Positions 18,651-28,866 of a stretch of DNA of 64,000 nucleotides are shown here, piece by piece. Position numbers and translations under genes: made by a program. Positions within the stretch are counted from its first letter, which is position 1. Each line of letters begins with the position of its first letter. This stretch comes from Gemmatimonadaceae bacterium (GTDB taxonomy: Bacteria > Gemmatimonadota > Gemmatimonadetes > Gemmatimonadales > Gemmatimonadaceae). The stretch covers positions 124,001 through 188,000 of the forward strand of contig JADZAN010000019.1 in the NCBI GenBank assembly GCA_020852815.1, written 5' to 3'. The notes below the pieces were generated by a model that had not been told where the DNA came from, ran no database searches, and saw nothing but the letters and a program-made list of their open reading frames with translations.

Positions 18651-21600
18651 ATGCATCGTCCAACCCGACTCCTACGCGCCGTGGCCGCCTCCGTTGCAGC
18701 TGCGCTTGCCTCCAACCCGGCGATCACCGCCACACTCGAGGCGCAGGGGACGCTCGACCTCTCGGCGCTCCGGGCGCGCTCCATCGGTCCGGCGAACATG
18801 AGCGGGCGAATCGTCGACATCGCGGTCAACGAGGCGAACGCGTACGAGTTCTACGCGGCCAGCGCGACGGGCGGGATCTGGAAGACGACCGACAATGGCG
18901 TGACCTGGGCCCCCGTCTTTCATCGCGAGCGTGTGCATTCGATCGGGGCGATTACCGTCGACCAGCGCGACCCGCGCATCGTCTGGGTGGGAACCGGGGA
19001 GGCGACCAACCGGCAGAGTTCCGGGTGGGGCGACGGCGTCTACAAGTCGACAGATGCGGGCAGGACGTGGACGAATGTCGGCCTGCGCGAGAGCAAGCAT
19101 ATCGCGCGCATCGCCGTCGACCCCGGCAACTCCGACGTCGTCTACGTCGCCGTCCCGGGGCACCTGTGGGGAGCGAATCCGGAGCGCGGTCTCTACAGGT
19201 CGATCGATGGTGGCGCCACGTGGACGCGCATCCTGGCCCGGGATGAGGACACTGGTGTCGTCGACGTCGCGCTCGACCCGTCCGATCCCTCCATCGTGTA
19301 TGCCGCGCTCTATCAACGCCGCCGTGCACCGTTCGGCTTCGTGGGCGGTGGACCAGGGAGCGGTCTGTACAAGAGTACCGATGCCGGGCGCACCTGGCGC
19401 CAGCTCACCAACGGACTTCCCACGGGAACGGTGGGGCGTATCGGGATCTCGATCTACCGCAAGGACCCGCGCGTCGTCTACATCTCCCTCGAGCAGGGAG
19501 CGCGCTACACGTCGTCCATTTCATACGGACAGCGGCTGGGAGGCGTGTTCCGCTCCGAGGACAAGGGTGAGACGTGGCGCCACATGAGCGACTGGAACCC
19601 GCGCCCCGCCTACTCGTCGCAGATCCGTGTGGACCCCAGCGACCAGGGGCGCATCTACATGGTGCAGTACTCGGTGAGCGACGACAGCGGCAAGACGTTT
19701 GTGGAGCCGCGCCAGACGCTGCACGGCGACGACCGCGTGGTGTGGGTGGACCCGCGCGATTCTCGTCACCTCATCAAGGGCGATGACGGTGGTGTTGGCA
19801 TCAGCTACGATCGCGGAAGGAAGTGGCTGTACGTGGCCTCGCTCCCGGTCTCGCAGTTCTACCACGTCTCGGCGAGCACGTCGTCTCCCTACTTCGTGTG
19901 CGGGGGCCTGCAGGACAACGGGAGCTGGTGCGGCCCGAGCCAGACGTACTCCACGCAGGGCATTCTCAACGACGACTGGTACCGCGTGGGCGGCGGCGAC
20001 GGCTTTCACAACGTGATCGACACGACGGACAATCGCACCGTCTATTCCTCGTCGCAGTACCTCGGCATCACGCGCGTGGACGTGCAGACGCGCGAGGCGA
20101 AGAACCTGCGCCCGACGGTGAAGGAGGGTGAAGGTCCAAAGCTCGGCAACTGGGGTGCGCCCGATCCCAGGGTCGGAAAGAAGATCCCCCCCGCCGGGTG
20201 GAACTCGCCCTTCGTGATCTCGGCCCACGACGCGCGGACCGTCTATGCCGGGATGGCGGTGCTGTGGACGAGCAACGATCGCGGTGACACCTGGCGCGCG
20301 TTAGGCAACCCGACCACCGGCGTGGACCGGCGATCGCTCACCATCATGGGACAGCCGCCGGAAGCGCACACGCTCTCGCTCGACGACGGCGTCTCGTACT
20401 ACCCGACGGTGTCGGCGTTCAGCGAGTCGCCGCGCGTCGCAGGACTCCTGTACGTGGGGACCGACGACGGCAACGTGAAGCGCTCGCGCGATGGCGGGCG
20501 CACATGGAGCGATCTCACGTCGCGCTTTCCTGGCGTGCCGAAGCAGACGTGGGTCGCCTCGCTCTTCGCGTCGAGGCACGCCGCCGGGACGGTCTACGCC
20601 GCCTTCGACGGCCACCAGGCAGACGACTACACCAACTACCTCTTCAAGTCGACCGACTACGGCGACACGTGGAGCCCCATCGTCAACGACCTCCCCGCCG
20701 AGCGAACGATCAAGGTGATCGTCGAGGATCCGCGCAACGCGCAGCTCCTGTACCTCGGCACCGAGTTCGGCCTGTACTTCTCGATCGATGGCGGCGCGCA
20801 CTGGTCGCCCTTCGACGGCGGGCTCCCGACGGTTCCGATCAACGACCTCGTGATCCAGCCACGCGAGAACGACCTGGTGCTGGGCACGCACGGGCGCGGG
20901 ATCTGGATCGTGGACCAGGTGCACGCGCTGCAGGAGATGACACCGGCGGTGCGCGCGAGTTCGGCGCACCTGTTCTCCATCGCACCGGCCTCGATGACGC
21001 GTATGTCGAGCACCAAGGCGCACGCGGGCGACCTTGTCTTTCGCGGGGAGAACCCGCCCGTGGGAGCGATCATCGACCTGTGGGCGCGCGACGGCGTGCC
21101 GGAGGGGACCGTCGTCACGATCCACGGCGCGTCGGGGCGCGAGGTTGCGCGCGTACCGGTAGCCGCCAGGAGCAACGGCGGCGTGGTCCGCGTGGTGTGG
21201 AACCTGCGGCATCCCGAGCTGCGCGCCGGGCGCGGCGGCGGTGACGACGACGATCCGTTCGGCGGCGGCCTGCCCGGGCGCTGGGCAACGCCTGGGACCT
21301 ACGAGGCGCGCGTGACGTTAGGCGGCCAGTCGCTCGCCCGCCGCTTCGAGGTTCGCGAAGATGCGCGCGTGCGCCTTGCCCCGCTGGCGCGCCAGCAGTG
21401 GACCGAGTCGCTGGACCGCATCGCCGCGCTCTACCGTGATGCCGCGGCACTCACCGACTCGGCGCGCGGCGAGGTCAAGCGGCTGGAGGGAGCGTCGCCG
21501 CGCGACGAGCGCCGGGTGAGCGAGGCGCGCGACGTGGCGGAGACGGCCGCCGAACTCGTGCAGCGCATCGCGGCGCTGTACGGCAACACGGTTCGCGTCT

Positions 21601-21701
21601 CCGAGCCACCAACGACCGACCAGCGCGCGCAGATGGGATACTTCCCGACGGTGCTCAAGAGCCTGCAACTGCGTTGGGCTGCGCTGGGAACGCGCTCCTG
21701 A
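18651..21701 (+). CDS. Secreted VPS10/sortilin-type BNR propeller protein
   Basis: A 1016-residue exported protein. After a signal peptide (to about residue 32, ending EAQ), the first 750 residues are a multi-bladed propeller with about ten Asp-box repeats. Examples are TTDNGVTW, STDAGRTW twice, SIDGGATW, SEDKGETW, SNDRGDTW, SRDGGRTW, STDYGDTW and SIDGGAHW. A beta-sandwich region follows (GASGREVARV, VVRVVWNLRHPELR), then a charged helical C-terminus of about 120 residues. Such proteins are often annotated as glycosyl hydrolases, but no catalytic residues were identified. The ligand or substrate is unknown. It probably acts in the periplasm or outside the cell. Confidence 0.85.
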   Translation: MHRPTRLLRAVAASVAAALASNPAITATLEAQGTLDLSALRARSIGPANMSGRIVDIAVNEANAYEFYAASATGGIWKTTDNGVTWAPVFHRERVHSIGAITVDQRDPRIVWVGTGEATNRQSSGWGDGVYKSTDAGRTWTNVGLRESKHIARIAVDPGNSDVVYVAVPGHLWGANPERGLYRSIDGGATWTRILARDEDTGVVDVALDPSDPSIVYAALYQRRRAPFGFVGGGPGSGLYKSTDAGRTWRQLTNGLPTGTVGRIGISIYRKDPRVVYISLEQGARYTSSISYGQRLGGVFRSEDKGETWRHMSDWNPRPAYSSQIRVDPSDQGRIYMVQYSVSDDSGKTFVEPRQTLHGDDRVVWVDPRDSRHLIKGDDGGVGISYDRGRKWLYVASLPVSQFYHVSASTSSPYFVCGGLQDNGSWCGPSQTYSTQGILNDDWYRVGGGDGFHNVIDTTDNRTVYSSSQYLGITRVDVQTREAKNLRPTVKEGEGPKLGNWGAPDPRVGKKIPPAGWNSPFVISAHDARTVYAGMAVLWTSNDRGDTWRALGNPTTGVDRRSLTIMGQPPEAHTLSLDDGVSYYPTVSAFSESPRVAGLLYVGTDDGNVKRSRDGGRTWSDLTSRFPGVPKQTWVASLFASRHAAGTVYAAFDGHQADDYTNYLFKSTDYGDTWSPIVNDLPAERTIKVIVEDPRNAQLLYLGTEFGLYFSIDGGAHWSPFDGGLPTVPINDLVIQPRENDLVLGTHGRGIWIVDQVHALQEMTPAVRASSAHLFSIAPASMTRMSSTKAHAGDLVFRGENPPVGAIIDLWARDGVPEGTVVTIHGASGREVARVPVAARSNGGVVRVVWNLRHPELRAGRGGGDDDDPFGGGLPGRWATPGTYEARVTLGGQSLARRFEVREDARVRLAPLARQQWTESLDRIAALYRDAAALTDSARGEVKRLEGASPRDERRVSEARDVAETAAELVQRIAALYGNTVRVSEPPTTDQRAQMGYFPTVLKSLQLRWAALGTRS

Positions 21702-21754
21702 CGGGCGCACGCACCGCGTCCCTGCACCGCCCCCGGGCCGCAGGGCTCGGGGCG

Positions 21755-23275
21755 GTGGCGCGCCTCGCCGCCGCGATCTCGCGCGCCGGTGTGAACTCGA
21801 GCGCCGTGGTCATCGCGCTCGCCATGGCTGCGACGGCCTGTGCGCCTGCCACGTCGCCTGGGGGCGCGCGGCAGGGCGCGCGTGACCTGCGCTGGGGCGG
21901 CGACGCGGAGGGCGGTGCCCCCTTCGTGGAGTCGGACCCGACGCATCCCGACAGCATGCGCGGCTTCGACGTCGAGATTGCCGAGATGCTGGCCCGCGGG
22001 TTGGGGCGCACGCCGCGGTTTGTGCAGGTGGCCTATCAGTCGATTGCACCGTCGGTGGAGCGCGGCGACTTTGACGTGGGGCTCTCGGGCATCGAGGATC
22101 GCGCCGACCTTCACGACCTCTACGCGCTGTCGCTCCCCTACTTCCAGTTTCGCGAAGTCCTGGCGGTTCGCCCCGCCGACACGTCGCGCTATCGCGCGCT
22201 TGCCGACCTCCGGGGGCGGCGCGTAGCGACCCTCGGCGCCACACTCGCCTATCAGATGCTGCTCGAGGCGCAGGCGTCGCACGGCGTGCTGCCGGTATCG
22301 TACGACGACGACGTGCATCCCTACAGCGACCTGGTGGCCGGGCGCGTGGACGCGGTCCTGCTCGACCATGTGATCGCCGAGCGATCGCTGCGTCGCATGG
22401 GTGGCTTCACGGTCCAGCCTAACGCCTTGGCGCGCGGGCACTACGTGGCGGTCTTCGCGCGCGCCGACACTGCGCTGCGCGACTCGGCCAACGCCATCCT
22501 TCGGGAACGCATGCGCGACGGAAGCCTCGAGCGGACGTTTCGGCGATGGCAGGTGTGGGATGCGGACCAGGCGTCGCACTTCACCACGGTACTCTCGGAT
22601 TCGGTGGCGCGTGCCGTGGCAGCGCGGGTGCCGGCCACGACGACCGTCGCCCGTTACCTCCCCGCCCTGCTGCGCGGTGCGGGGCTCACGCTCGTCCTCT
22701 CCTGCCTGGCGATGCTGTTCGCCGTGGTCCTCGGGGTGGCGATTGCAGCTGGGCGCGTGTACGGCACGACACTCGTACGCGCCTTGCTCACGGTCTACGT
22801 GGAGGTGATGCGCGGCACGCCGGTGCTGCTGCAGCTCTTCGTGCTGTACTACGGGCTCTCGAGTGTCGTGCGCCTGCCCGCCTTCCTGGCCGCGATGATC
22901 GGGCTGGGCCTGAATTACGCCGCGTACGAATCGGAAATCTATCGCTCGGCGCTGGTGGCGATCTCGCCGTTGCAGCTGGAGGCAGCGAGGACGCTGGGGC
23001 TGTCGGAGTGGCAGGTGCTGCGCCTGGTCCGCGCGCCGCAGGCCTTCCGGCTCGCGCTGGCCCCGATGACCAATGACTTCGTGGCGCTCCTCAAGGACTC
23101 GTCGCTCGTCTCGGTCATCACGGTGGTGGAGCTGACGAAGGCGACGTCGATCTACGCCACCAACATCGGCAGCTGGCTCGTGCCCGGCGTGCTGTGCGGG
23201 GCGATGTACCTCGCCATGTCGCTCCCGCTGTCGCGCGCGGCGCGCCGCCTCGAGCAGCGGTGGAGCCCCCGATGA
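21755..23275 (+). CDS. Amino-acid ABC transporter binding protein fused to its permease (GlnH-GlnP type)
   Basis: A fusion of a family 3 amino-acid binding domain and a His/Glu/Gln-type permease. The N-terminus holds a lipobox ATAC (Cys29), then the binding domain with RGFDVEIAEMLARGLG, GDFDVGLSGI and LDHVIAERSL (to about residue 250). The permease half begins near residue 300. It has several membrane segments, EVMRGTPVLLQLFVLYYG and the EAA loop LEAARTLGLSEWQVLRLVRAPQA. GTG 21755 is chosen because it gives a compact lipoprotein signal; an in-frame TTG at 21674 would overlap the preceding gene. Its stop overlaps the ATPase start (ATGA). The substrate is likely a polar amino acid, but this is unproven. 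Confidence 0.85.
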   Translation: MARLAAAISRAGVNSSAVVIALAMAATACAPATSPGGARQGARDLRWGGDAEGGAPFVESDPTHPDSMRGFDVEIAEMLARGLGRTPRFVQVAYQSIAPSVERGDFDVGLSGIEDRADLHDLYALSLPYFQFREVLAVRPADTSRYRALADLRGRRVATLGATLAYQMLLEAQASHGVLPVSYDDDVHPYSDLVAGRVDAVLLDHVIAERSLRRMGGFTVQPNALARGHYVAVFARADTALRDSANAILRERMRDGSLERTFRRWQVWDADQASHFTTVLSDSVARAVAARVPATTTVARYLPALLRGAGLTLVLSCLAMLFAVVLGVAIAAGRVYGTTLVRALLTVYVEVMRGTPVLLQLFVLYYGLSSVVRLPAFLAAMIGLGLNYAAYESEIYRSALVAISPLQLEAARTLGLSEWQVLRLVRAPQAFRLALAPMTNDFVALLKDSSLVSVITVVELTKATSIYATNIGSWLVPGVLCGAMYLAMSLPLSRAARRLEQRWSPR

Positions 23276-24021
23276 GCGCCTCGCTCGAGATTCGCGGGTT
23301 GTGCACCACGCGTGGGGAGCGCGAGATCCTGCGCGGCGTCAACCTCGACGTTGCGCCCGGGGAGATCTGCGCCCTGATGGGTGTGTCGGGTGCCGGCAAG
23401 TCGACGGTGCTGCGCTCCATTGCCGCACTCCAACCATTCACGGCAGGCGTGATTCGCGTGGGTGACGTGACGCTGCGCGCGGGGGCGCTGCCCGGTGAGG
23501 GCGCGCTGCACCCCCTGCGGCGCACGGTCGGAATGGTCTTCCAGGCCCATGCCCTGTTCGAGCATCTCACGGTGCTGGACAACATCTCCCTTGCGCCCGT
23601 GCACGCGCTGGGCTGGACGCGCGCGCGCGCCGACGAGGTCGCACGTGCGCTGCTCGAGTCGCTGGGCGTGCTGCACCGCGTCGCGGCGCTCCCCCGCGAG
23701 CTGTCGGGAGGCGAGGCGCAGCGCGTGGCGATTGCCCGCGCGCTGGCCCCCGATCCCCTGCTCCTCCTGATGGACGAGCCCACGTCGGCCCTCGATCCCG
23801 CGCGCCGCGGTTCGTTAGGCGAGACGCTGCGTGCGCTGGCCGCCACCGGTCGCTCGCTCCTGATCTCGACGCACGATGTGGCCTTCGCGCGCAGTCATGC
23901 CGACCGCGTCGCCGTCCTGTCGAAGGGGACGATGGTCGAGTGCGGCGCCGCCGACGCGGTCCTCACGCGCCCGCAGCACGTGGCCACGCGCGAACTCCTC
24001 AGCGCCGGACGCGACGACTGA
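23272..24021 (+). CDS. Amino-acid ABC transporter ATPase, GlnQ type
   Basis: A 249-residue ABC ATPase that powers the preceding fused binding-protein/permease. The Walker A motif GVSGAGKS is at 37-44. The Q-loop follows in VGMVFQAHALF, then the signature LSGGEAQR, Walker B LLLLMDEP and the switch His in STHD. Its ATG overlaps the TGA of the permease fusion by 4 bases. Together the two genes form a complete two-gene importer (fused subunit dimer plus ATPase dimer). It converges with the HlyD gene. Confidence 0.92.
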   Translation: MSASLEIRGLCTTRGEREILRGVNLDVAPGEICALMGVSGAGKSTVLRSIAALQPFTAGVIRVGDVTLRAGALPGEGALHPLRRTVGMVFQAHALFEHLTVLDNISLAPVHALGWTRARADEVARALLESLGVLHRVAALPRELSGGEAQRVAIARALAPDPLLLLMDEPTSALDPARRGSLGETLRALAATGRSLLISTHDVAFARSHADRVAVLSKGTMVECGAADAVLTRPQHVATRELLSAGRDD

Positions 24022-24030
24022 CGCCTTGCG

Positions 24031-25203
24031 TCACGGCGCGGGACGCACCCGGCTGCCGTCGACGATGCGCTCGTCGGGACGCACGATCACCAACGCGCCG
24101 GCGGCGAGACCGCCGGTCACCTCCACCTCGCGCCCGCCGCGACGCCCGATGCGCACCTCGTGGCGGCGCGCGCGCCCATCCACTAGCGCGAGCACGGCCC
24201 ACCCGGAATCGAGCGGAACGAGCGCCGACGACGGGATGCGCAGCACGCGATCTCCCTGCCACAGGATGATGCTGACGTCGACCTCGAAGGCGTCGCCCAG
24301 TCCCGACACCGGCTGCTCGAACTGCCCGATCACGTTGACGCGCTGCTCGTCGACGCCGAGCGCCGAGCGCTTGGTGAAGGCCGCGGGCTCGATTCGCGAG
24401 ACACGCGCCAGCATCGGCGGGCGTCCCGAGCTCCGTACCTCCATCGTCATGCCGACGGCGACCTGCGACGCATCGCGCGAGAGAATGTCGCTCACCACTT
24501 CGAGGCTCGCCGGGTCGCCCACCTCGACAAGTGGCGTGCCAGCCATCACGACCCGGTCGTGCGCCTCGAAGACGCGGAGCACGCGTCCGCGAATGGGCGA
24601 TGGCACGCGCACAGCGCTCGCGCTCCCTGACGCGGGACTGGCGCCGAGCAGCGCGGCGCGGGCGGCCCGCTCTCCTTCGCGCGCCGCGTTCACACGGGCG
24701 TTGGCCACGTCCAGTTCGCGCTCGCGGTCCAGCACCAGCCGCTCCGCTTCTTCGCGCTGGCGGTCGGATAGGGCGCCTTCGGCCGCCAGGCGCACGGCGC
24801 GCGAGCGGTCGCGTCGCGCCTCGTCGAGCGCGAGTTGCACCTGCGCGACCTGCGAGCGTGCCTCGCGCGTGCGGCTCGCGGCCTGCGCAATGAGGGCGCT
24901 CCCCTCGGCGCGCGCGCGCGCATCCAGCGGCGCCGGATGCATCGTCGCCACGACCCCGTTGGCGGCGACCGAATCGCCGGGGACGAGGCGATTCTCATCG
25001 ACACGACCGGTGATCGGCGCCGCGATCTCCACGTGGTCGCGCACGCGCGTGCGCCCATCCTCCTCCAGCGTCACCCGCAGCGACCCGAACGTGGCGGGGA
25101 CGATCTCGACGGCGAGCGGCGCCGGGCGCATGCGCCACGACACCGCCCCCACCACGACGACGGCCCCAACGATCCACAGCGCTCTCGCGCGCGTCATGAG
25201 CAT
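24031..25203 (-). CDS. HlyD/MacA-type periplasmic adaptor of an efflux system
   Basis: A membrane-fusion protein of about 390 residues. One N-terminal membrane anchor (ALWIVGAVVVVGAVSW) is followed by a barrel-sandwich hybrid split by an Arg/Ala/Glu-rich coiled coil (about residues 85-200). C-terminal beta-barrel domains follow, ending VTGGLAAGALVIVRPDERI. Its ATG at 25203 lies 4 bases after the FtsX-like permease stop, and an ATPase gene precedes that. The three form a MacAB-like tripartite unit with the ATPase and permease on separate chains. No outer-membrane TolC-type gene is adjacent. The cargo is unknown. Confidence 0.88.
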   Translation of the reverse strand: MLMTRARALWIVGAVVVVGAVSWRMRPAPLAVEIVPATFGSLRVTLEEDGRTRVRDHVEIAAPITGRVDENRLVPGDSVAANGVVATMHPAPLDARARAEGSALIAQAASRTREARSQVAQVQLALDEARRDRSRAVRLAAEGALSDRQREEAERLVLDRERELDVANARVNAAREGERAARAALLGASPASGSASAVRVPSPIRGRVLRVFEAHDRVVMAGTPLVEVGDPASLEVVSDILSRDASQVAVGMTMEVRSSGRPPMLARVSRIEPAAFTKRSALGVDEQRVNVIGQFEQPVSGLGDAFEVDVSIILWQGDRVLRIPSSALVPLDSGWAVLALVDGRARRHEVRIGRRGGREVEVTGGLAAGALVIVRPDERIVDGSRVRPAP

Positions 25204-25207
25204 GGTG

Positions 25208-27571
25208 CTACTCCCTGGTCTTGAGTACCGCCACGAGGTCGAGGCGATCCACGCGCCGCCGCACCGCCACCGCCGAGAGCGCGGCGGCCATGGCAATGAC
25301 GCCGGCACCGAAAAGGTACGTCGCGGGGCGCGCCACGACAGGAATGCGGAACAGCGCCGACTCGAAGCGCACCGCGATCAACCATGTGAGAAGGTACGCG
25401 ACCGCAAAGGCCACCGGGAACGACGCCACCGTGAGCGCCCCTTGCTCGCCCGTGAGCATCCCGCTCACCTCGCCGCGCGTGAAGCCAAGGATGCGCAGCG
25501 ACGCCATCTCGCGGCCACGTTCGGAGAGTGCGACGCGCGCGCCGTTGTACACGATCCCGGCCGCGATGACACAGGCAAAGCCCAGGGTGAAGGCGAGCGA
25601 GATCGAGAAGCTCTCGGCGATGGTGCGCTCGAAGCTCCCCAGCATCGCGCTCCGGACCGACACGCCGCTCACCACCGGCATTGCCTTGAGATGACGATAC
25701 AGCGAATCGATGCGCCGCGGATCCGCGCGGAGCACAACGCCCGTGAAGACCGGCGTGCCGCCCTCGAGCCGCTGCAGCGCAGCGGGCGCCATGTAGGCGG
25801 CGGTGCCCAGCATGTCGTCGTTTGTTCCCGAGACCTCCACGCGCGCCACGCGCCGCTCCCCTTCCAGGAACTCCAGTTGCAACGCATCGCCGCGGCGGGC
25901 GCCGAGCTTCTCGGCGAGTGCCGAGGACAGGAGGATCCCCTCGCTCGGCACCTGGCGGATGGTCCCGTCGATATCGACCACGCGGCGGAGCGCGGCGTGC
26001 GGCGGAAAGGCGACGATCGCCGTCCGGTAGCTGCGCTCGTGGTGCCGCAGGCGCGCCGGCACCATGCGAAAGCCCTCGGCCTCCTGCACGCCGACCGCGC
26101 GCGCCACCTCGCGCACCCCCTCCTCGCGCAGTGGTTCGCGAAACGTGACCGTCACGTCGCCGCGGTCGACCACGTGAAACTGCTGCAGCTTGATGTAGTC
26201 CACCGAATCGAAGAGTCCTTGCGTGGCAATCACCAGTCCGCCGGCCAGCGCCAACCCGAGGATGGAAAGCATCGTCCTGCCGGGGCGCCGCTCGAGGTTG
26301 CGTGCGACCACGAGGTGTCGCGGAGACTTCGTGACCCACGACAGCGCACGCTCCAGGCTCCCGCGCCGGAAGCGCGCCGGAGCCTCGGGGCGCATGGCCT
26401 CCGCCGGCGGGAGCGCGACGCCGCGCATCACGGCGCCTAACGCGCCCAACAGGCCGGAGACGACGCCGATCGCCGCGGCGGCCAGGACGATGCTCCAGTC
26501 CGGCGTGAAGGCGGCGGCTGGGAACTGGTAGAACCGCGCGTAGACGAGTGCCAGTTGCCCAGCCGACCACAGCCCGAACACCGTCCCGGCCACCACGCCC
26601 GCGAGCACGGGGACCATGGCCAGGAGGAGGTAGTGCTGCGCCACCGTCACGTTGGAGAACCCAAAGGCTTTGAGCGTCGCGATCTGCTCGCGCTGCATGT
26701 TGACGAGTCGCGACAGGACCACGTGCAGCAGGAAGGCGGTGACCGCGAGGAAGATCGCCGGGAGGAGGATGCTGGTGACTTGCGTCTCGTCGATCTCGCC
26801 GTCGAGGAACTGCGACGAGACCTGGTCGGCTCGCGCGTACGCACCGCCGGTGCCGAACGGCGCCAGGAGGGTGTCGACGCGTTCCAGCACCGGCGCCACC
26901 GCCGCACCAGGCGCAAGGGCGAGCGCGAGGTCGTTGAAGGCCCCCACGAGGTCGAAGGGAGCGGCCAGCGCCCCCCGCGCCATCCAGAGGATGCCAAAGC
27001 GCCGGTTGTCGGGAAAGAGCCCGCCGCTGGCGATCTCGTAGACGTACTCCGGCGAGACACCGACACCAACGAGCCGCAGCCAGCGCCGTCGTCCGTTCAG
27101 GACCACCCCCACCGAGTCGCCGAGTGAGAGCGCGTTGGCCGTCGCGAAGGCGCGCGAGGCAATGACCTCGTCGTCGCGCGATGGTTCAGGCCAGCGTCCG
27201 GCCGTCAGGTGCACCTCGTTGAGCGCGGTGGTACGCGGCACCGGAATCGAGACGAGCCGCACCACGGCCGGCTCGGCGAGTCGCGGGACGTCGGCGACGA
27301 CCTCCATGACGACACGGGCGTCGACGGCGGCCACGCCTCGTATCGCGCGCAAGCGCTCGAGCGACTGCAGGGGCGCGCGACGCAGCGACACGAAGACGTC
27401 GGCGAAGCGCGACGACGCATAGTACGCATCGCGCGAGTGCCGCAGGTGGCCATGCATGGAGCGGAGCGCAACAAAGGTCGCGATCCCGCAGGCCACCACC
27501 GCGGCAATGGCGCCCATCTGCCCGCGATAGTGCCAGGCGTCGCGCAGGAGCTTGCGCTTCAGCGTGCGCAT
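25208..27571 (-). CDS. FtsX/MacB-type ABC transporter permease
   Basis: A 787-residue permease with two FtsX-like modules. The order is an N-terminal membrane helix (MGAIAAVVACGIATFVAL), a long periplasmic domain, three helices near residues 270-380, a fourth membrane helix (TMLSILGLALAGGLVIATQG), a second periplasmic domain and three C-terminal helices. The last part carries EMASLRILGFTRGEVSGML, a common FtsX cytoplasmic loop. The start ATG 27571 lies 2 bases after the stop of the ATPase gene. The duplicated layout resembles LolCE-like or MacB-like exporters. The partner is the downstream HlyD adaptor. Confidence 0.88.
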   Translation of the reverse strand: MRTLKRKLLRDAWHYRGQMGAIAAVVACGIATFVALRSMHGHLRHSRDAYYASSRFADVFVSLRRAPLQSLERLRAIRGVAAVDARVVMEVVADVPRLAEPAVVRLVSIPVPRTTALNEVHLTAGRWPEPSRDDEVIASRAFATANALSLGDSVGVVLNGRRRWLRLVGVGVSPEYVYEIASGGLFPDNRRFGILWMARGALAAPFDLVGAFNDLALALAPGAAVAPVLERVDTLLAPFGTGGAYARADQVSSQFLDGEIDETQVTSILLPAIFLAVTAFLLHVVLSRLVNMQREQIATLKAFGFSNVTVAQHYLLLAMVPVLAGVVAGTVFGLWSAGQLALVYARFYQFPAAAFTPDWSIVLAAAAIGVVSGLLGALGAVMRGVALPPAEAMRPEAPARFRRGSLERALSWVTKSPRHLVVARNLERRPGRTMLSILGLALAGGLVIATQGLFDSVDYIKLQQFHVVDRGDVTVTFREPLREEGVREVARAVGVQEAEGFRMVPARLRHHERSYRTAIVAFPPHAALRRVVDIDGTIRQVPSEGILLSSALAEKLGARRGDALQLEFLEGERRVARVEVSGTNDDMLGTAAYMAPAALQRLEGGTPVFTGVVLRADPRRIDSLYRHLKAMPVVSGVSVRSAMLGSFERTIAESFSISLAFTLGFACVIAAGIVYNGARVALSERGREMASLRILGFTRGEVSGMLTGEQGALTVASFPVAFAVAYLLTWLIAVRFESALFRIPVVARPATYLFGAGVIAMAAALSAVAVRRRVDRLDLVAVLKTRE

Positions 27572-27573
27572 GG

Positions 27574-28284
<711 letters not shown>

Positions 28285-28291
28285 GGGCGCG

Positions 28292-28762
28292 TCACGGAAG
28301 CCGTGTCGCCTGGAACGCCACGAGTTGCCACCGCCCCCCGCGCTCGACCCACACATCGGTGAATCGAATGCGATAGGGCGAGGGCTGCGCCTTGAGCTTG
28401 ACGCGCAGGAGTCCCGTCACCACGCCGGTGGACCCATAGGCGCGAGCGCGCAGCGAATCCGGGGTTAGGTAGTCGAGCGCATAGGGTCCACCGGGCCCCA
28501 CCTCGGCAAGGACAGTGCGCTTGTCATCGAAGGCGCCGCTGGAGCGGGCGTAGGTCAGGTCGGGGGCCAGCAGCGAGTCGAGGGCGGCGCGATTGGCGGT
28601 GAAGTCGGCGCTCACGCGTGCCTCCGTCAGGCGCAACAATCGCTGCTCGGCCGCGGTCTGCGCACGCCCCGCGACCGGCATCACGAGGGCGGCCACGGCC
28701 GCCGAGGCCGCGAGCACGACACGCAGCGCGTTGTTTCGAACGATCGCCGAGTTGGAAGACAT
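28292..28762 (-). CDS. Secreted SnoaL/NTF2-like protein
   Basis: A 156-residue protein with a signal peptide ([23 protein letters not shown]) and a single NTF2-like domain of the DUF4440/SnoaL type, ending [23 protein letters not shown]. The pocket residues needed to call an isomerase or hydrolase are not evident. It is the first gene of the efflux operon, only 7 bases from the ATPase, but no mechanistic link to export is known. Confidence 0.75.
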   Translation of the reverse strand: MSSNSAIVRNNALRVVLAASAAVAALVMPVAGRAQTAAEQRLLRLTEARVSADFTANRAALDSLLAPDLTYARSSGAFDDKRTVLAEVGPGGPYALDYLTPDSLRARAYGSTGVVTGLLRVKLKAQPSPYRIRFTDVWVERGGRWQLVAFQATRLP

Positions 28763-28806
28763 GGGACGCAGGTGCGGGAAGGGTGAAGGAATGACCCACG
28801 ACGCAG

Positions 28807-28834
28807 CGAGGGCGACCGAAGCCGGTCGCCCTCG
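28807..28834 (-). terminator. Hairpin terminator after the IorB-like gene
   Basis: A perfect 12-bp stem, CGAGGGCGACCG (28807-28818) with CGGTCGCCCTCG (28823-28834), loop AAGC. It lies just past the stop of the molybdenum hydroxylase large subunit and before the efflux operon on the same strand. No T run follows, so efficiency is uncertain. Confidence 0.7.
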
Positions 28835-28866
28835 TCGCGGCGTTCGTGGGAGACGTCGCTCCGCGC

